A stretch of 7,644 nucleotides of DNA from positions 1 to 7,644 of the forward strand of contig RDXT01000617.1 of NCBI GenBank assembly GCA_004292985.1, given 5' to 3'. The position numbers and the translations under genes are program-made. This stretch comes from Bacteroidota bacterium. Lineage in GTDB: Bacteria; Bacteroidota; Bacteroidia; J057. The notes under the pieces were generated by a model. It searched no databases. It was given only the letters and a program-made list of their open reading frames with translations, and had not been told where the DNA came from. Shown here piece after piece: positions 6,166 through 7,644 of the stretch. Every line of letters starts with the position of its first letter. Positions within the stretch are counted from its first letter, which is position 1.

Positions 6166-6265
6166 TTGCACTACTTCCAATCTACAACCATTAACTTAAC
6201 CGGAGGGCCGCATTTTTGTTTGAGTCAGCTGCAATTTCCTGCCCGACACAGCCCTGTTTTTGCAA

Positions 6266-6299
6266 AGCGGGAGCAAAACATCTCTGTTTTGCTCCCGCT
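6266..6299 (-). terminator. Hairpin terminator of the desaturase gene
   Basis: AGCGGGAGCAAAAC (6266-6279) and its exact complement (6286-6299) form a 14-bp perfect stem with a 6-nt loop. It begins 26 bp past the desaturase stop on the minus strand. Only a short T run follows, so it may pause or protect the 3' end as much as terminate. The second hairpin downstream may complete termination. Confidence 0.65.
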
Positions 6300-6325
6300 C
6301 GATATCGTCAGACACACCTGTTTTC

Positions 6326-7438
6326 TCAGGCCAGCGCTGCATGTGGGTGGCTGCCACCTACATAGTCAGGAGAGCCCAGCGCCTTCATGTGGCGGATGTG
6401 TGACTGGAGCGCGTCGCCAAAGGTTTGGAACTCCAGATAGGGAACATTGTATTTCTGGCATACCTCACGCACGATTTTGCTCACGGCGGGGTAATGAACG
6501 TGGCTTACTTTCGGGAAAAGGTGGTGCTCGACCTGGTAGTTAAGACCACCAACGAACCAGCTCAGCACAGGGTTGCTTGCGCCGAAATTAACAGTCGTCT
6601 GAAGCTGAAATACGGTCCAGTCCACCTCGATCACGTTTTTCTTAATCGTCTCATCTGCCTTCTGGAAAATGGTATCTTCCACTACGTGAGCCAGTTGAAA
6701 CACGATCGAGAGGGTAAAGCCCATCACTGCATTCATCAGCAGGTAGCCGATCAGGAAATTACCTACACCCCACACAGAGATCGGGATTACCAGGTAAAAA
6801 ACCACATACAGAATTTTGGAGACCCAGAAGATCACATGGTCGGTGAGGCTCATTTCCCAGCGCTCGGTGGTGTGGATTTTGGCTGCGAAATAGGACTTGA
6901 AGTCGTTAAACCAAATCCAGAACAGGGTACCCAGGCAATAGAGCGGGAACATATATATGTACTGGAGGGCATGCATCGGCACAAAACGCTGGGTCTCGCA
7001 CATGCGCAGGAAAGGCGACTTGTGAATGTCGTCGTCCACGCCTTCGACATTGGTATAGGTGTGGTGGATGACGTTGTGCTTCTGTTTCCAGAAACGCTCA
7101 TTACCACCGAGGGCATTGAGTGTCAGGCCCATAATATCATTGATTCTCCGGCTGGCGGAGTAGGAGCCGTGGCAGGCATCATGCATTACATTAAATCCGA
7201 TGCAGGCCAGGACAAATCCAAGCACCAGGGTAGTGCCCAGCGCAACAGGTCCTGTAACTACCTTAAACATCAGCAGCAGGTAAAATGTGATGGCAGATGC
7301 AATCAGGATACCTGTTTTGAGGTACAAACGATAATCACCCGTTGGGGCAATGTTGTTTTCCACGAAGTATGCGTCAACAGCTCTGCGCAATTCTTTCTGG
7401 AAAGTGTTGTCGGGGGAGCGAAAAGTTACTTGTGGCAC
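6326..7438 (-). CDS. Membrane fatty acid (acyl-CoA) desaturase
   Basis: 370 residues starting at GTG 7438; an in-frame stop lies two codons upstream, and the N-terminus MPQVTF resembles bacteroidete homologues as I recall them. The three histidine boxes that hold the di-iron centre are present: HDACH (86-90), HNVIHH (121-126) and QVEHH (302-306), with an extra conserved-looking His251 in QLAHVVED. Hydrophobic segments lie near 42-60, 64-83, 157-177, 203-223 and 226-248, giving a polytopic inner-membrane protein with the boxes on the cytoplasmic side. Gln as first residue of the third box is typical of front-end (delta-5/delta-6, linoleoyl-CoA-like) desaturases, but no cytochrome b5 domain is fused, so an external electron donor is needed. 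It inserts a cis double bond into an acyl chain using O2, probably tuning membrane fluidity. Regiospecificity is inference. It appears monocistronic. Confidence 0.93.
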   Translation of the reverse strand: MPQVTFRSPDNTFQKELRRAVDAYFVENNIAPTGDYRLYLKTGILIASAITFYLLLMFKVVTGPVALGTTLVLGFVLACIGFNVMHDACHGSYSASRRINDIMGLTLNALGGNERFWKQKHNVIHHTYTNVEGVDDDIHKSPFLRMCETQRFVPMHALQYIYMFPLYCLGTLFWIWFNDFKSYFAAKIHTTERWEMSLTDHVIFWVSKILYVVFYLVIPISVWGVGNFLIGYLLMNAVMGFTLSIVFQLAHVVEDTIFQKADETIKKNVIEVDWTVFQLQTTVNFGASNPVLSWFVGGLNYQVEHHLFPKVSHVHYPAVSKIVREVCQKYNVPYLEFQTFGDALQSHIRHMKALGSPDYVGGSHPHAALA

Positions 7439-7644
7439 GTTTCATTAGGGATTAGGACTGCAATATATGATTTTTCTGTAATAGATGCCTCAACATCCGG
7501 AAATTACCGGGCGGGCAAACATCTGTTCAGCTATGGTATATACGCTAACCTATTCATTTTCAGCTATCCGCAGCCTGTTTTTATTTATTGTGCAGGCACT
7601 CATTTTTTATCAACAATGACAAAAAGCAATCGTCTTTTTTGCCG
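7439..7644. other. Intergenic region upstream of the desaturase, no gene supported
   Basis: These 206 bp are AT-rich and must contain the desaturase promoter, but I find no convincing TTTG/TAnnTTTG pair on the minus strand. A 9-bp direct repeat, TTCAGCTAT, occurs at 7526-7534 and 7559-7567. A plus-strand ATG at 7616 stays open to the window end for nine codons, too little to call. Confidence 0.4.

Noticed and set aside
7526..7567. Direct repeat TTCAGCTAT, 33 bp apart, as an operator
   Set aside because: A single 9-bp pair without symmetry or a locatable promoter is too weak to call a site.
7616..7644. Possible start of a plus-strand gene (ATG ACA AAA AGC ...)
   Set aside because: Only nine codons are visible before the window ends and no convincing promoter precedes them.
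7595..7644. A/T-rich arms near AAAAAGCAATCGTCTTTTTTG as a terminator
   Set aside because: The stem is nearly all A-T with no GC core, and no gene end lies beside it.

Overview
The window looks like an ordinary chromosomal stretch of a Bacteroidota member, possibly Saprospiria or Cytophagia-like (the class is a guess). Four things point there. The DAHP synthase is fused to a C-terminal chorismate mutase. The lipoprotein and thiolase genes have bacteroidete-type promoters (TTTG or TTG, about 20 nt, then TAnnTTTG). I see no clear Shine-Dalgarno sequences. The desaturase, MsrA and DPM1-like glycosyltransferase resemble bacteroidete versions. Coding DNA is moderately GC-rich and most spacers are clearly AT-rich. 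I see no IS element, prophage gene, CRISPR array, tRNA or rRNA.

Layout. Bases 1-612 (+) are the 3' end of the DAHP synthase/chorismate mutase gene (shikimate and aromatic amino acid pathway). Only 2 bp separate its stop from that of a convergent membrane-anchored lytic transglycosylase (615-1382, -). A 208-bp AT-rich spacer follows, holding a perfect TTAGCATT/AATGCTAA dyad and a terminator. A thiolase (1591-2769, -) is divergent from a small lipoprotein (2989-3555, +), and both have recognisable promoters between them. A bidirectional terminator separates the lipoprotein from convergent msrA (3626-4186, -). msrA is divergent from a short PLP-dependent threonine/serine dehydratase-like gene (4318-5289, +). 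That gene meets a GT2 dolichol-phosphate-mannose-synthase-like gene (5298-6029, -) tail to tail with 8 bp between them. A 296-bp spacer carries two strong hairpins. A fatty acid desaturase (6326-7438, -) follows, and the last 206 bp hold no supported gene.

How the genes relate. They are mostly single transcription units on alternating strands, with no operon of more than one gene visible. They are housekeeping functions: aromatic precursors, peptidoglycan turnover, acyl-CoA metabolism, methionine sulfoxide repair, amino acid deamination, polyprenyl-sugar synthesis and membrane lipid desaturation. I see no evidence for a new multi-gene system. The items most worth a second look are the TTAGCA dyad cluster upstream of the transglycosylase, the atypical transglycosylase with a C-terminal EF-hand-like loop, the two replaced catalytic positions in the chorismate mutase domain, and the double-hairpin spacer at 6129-6299.
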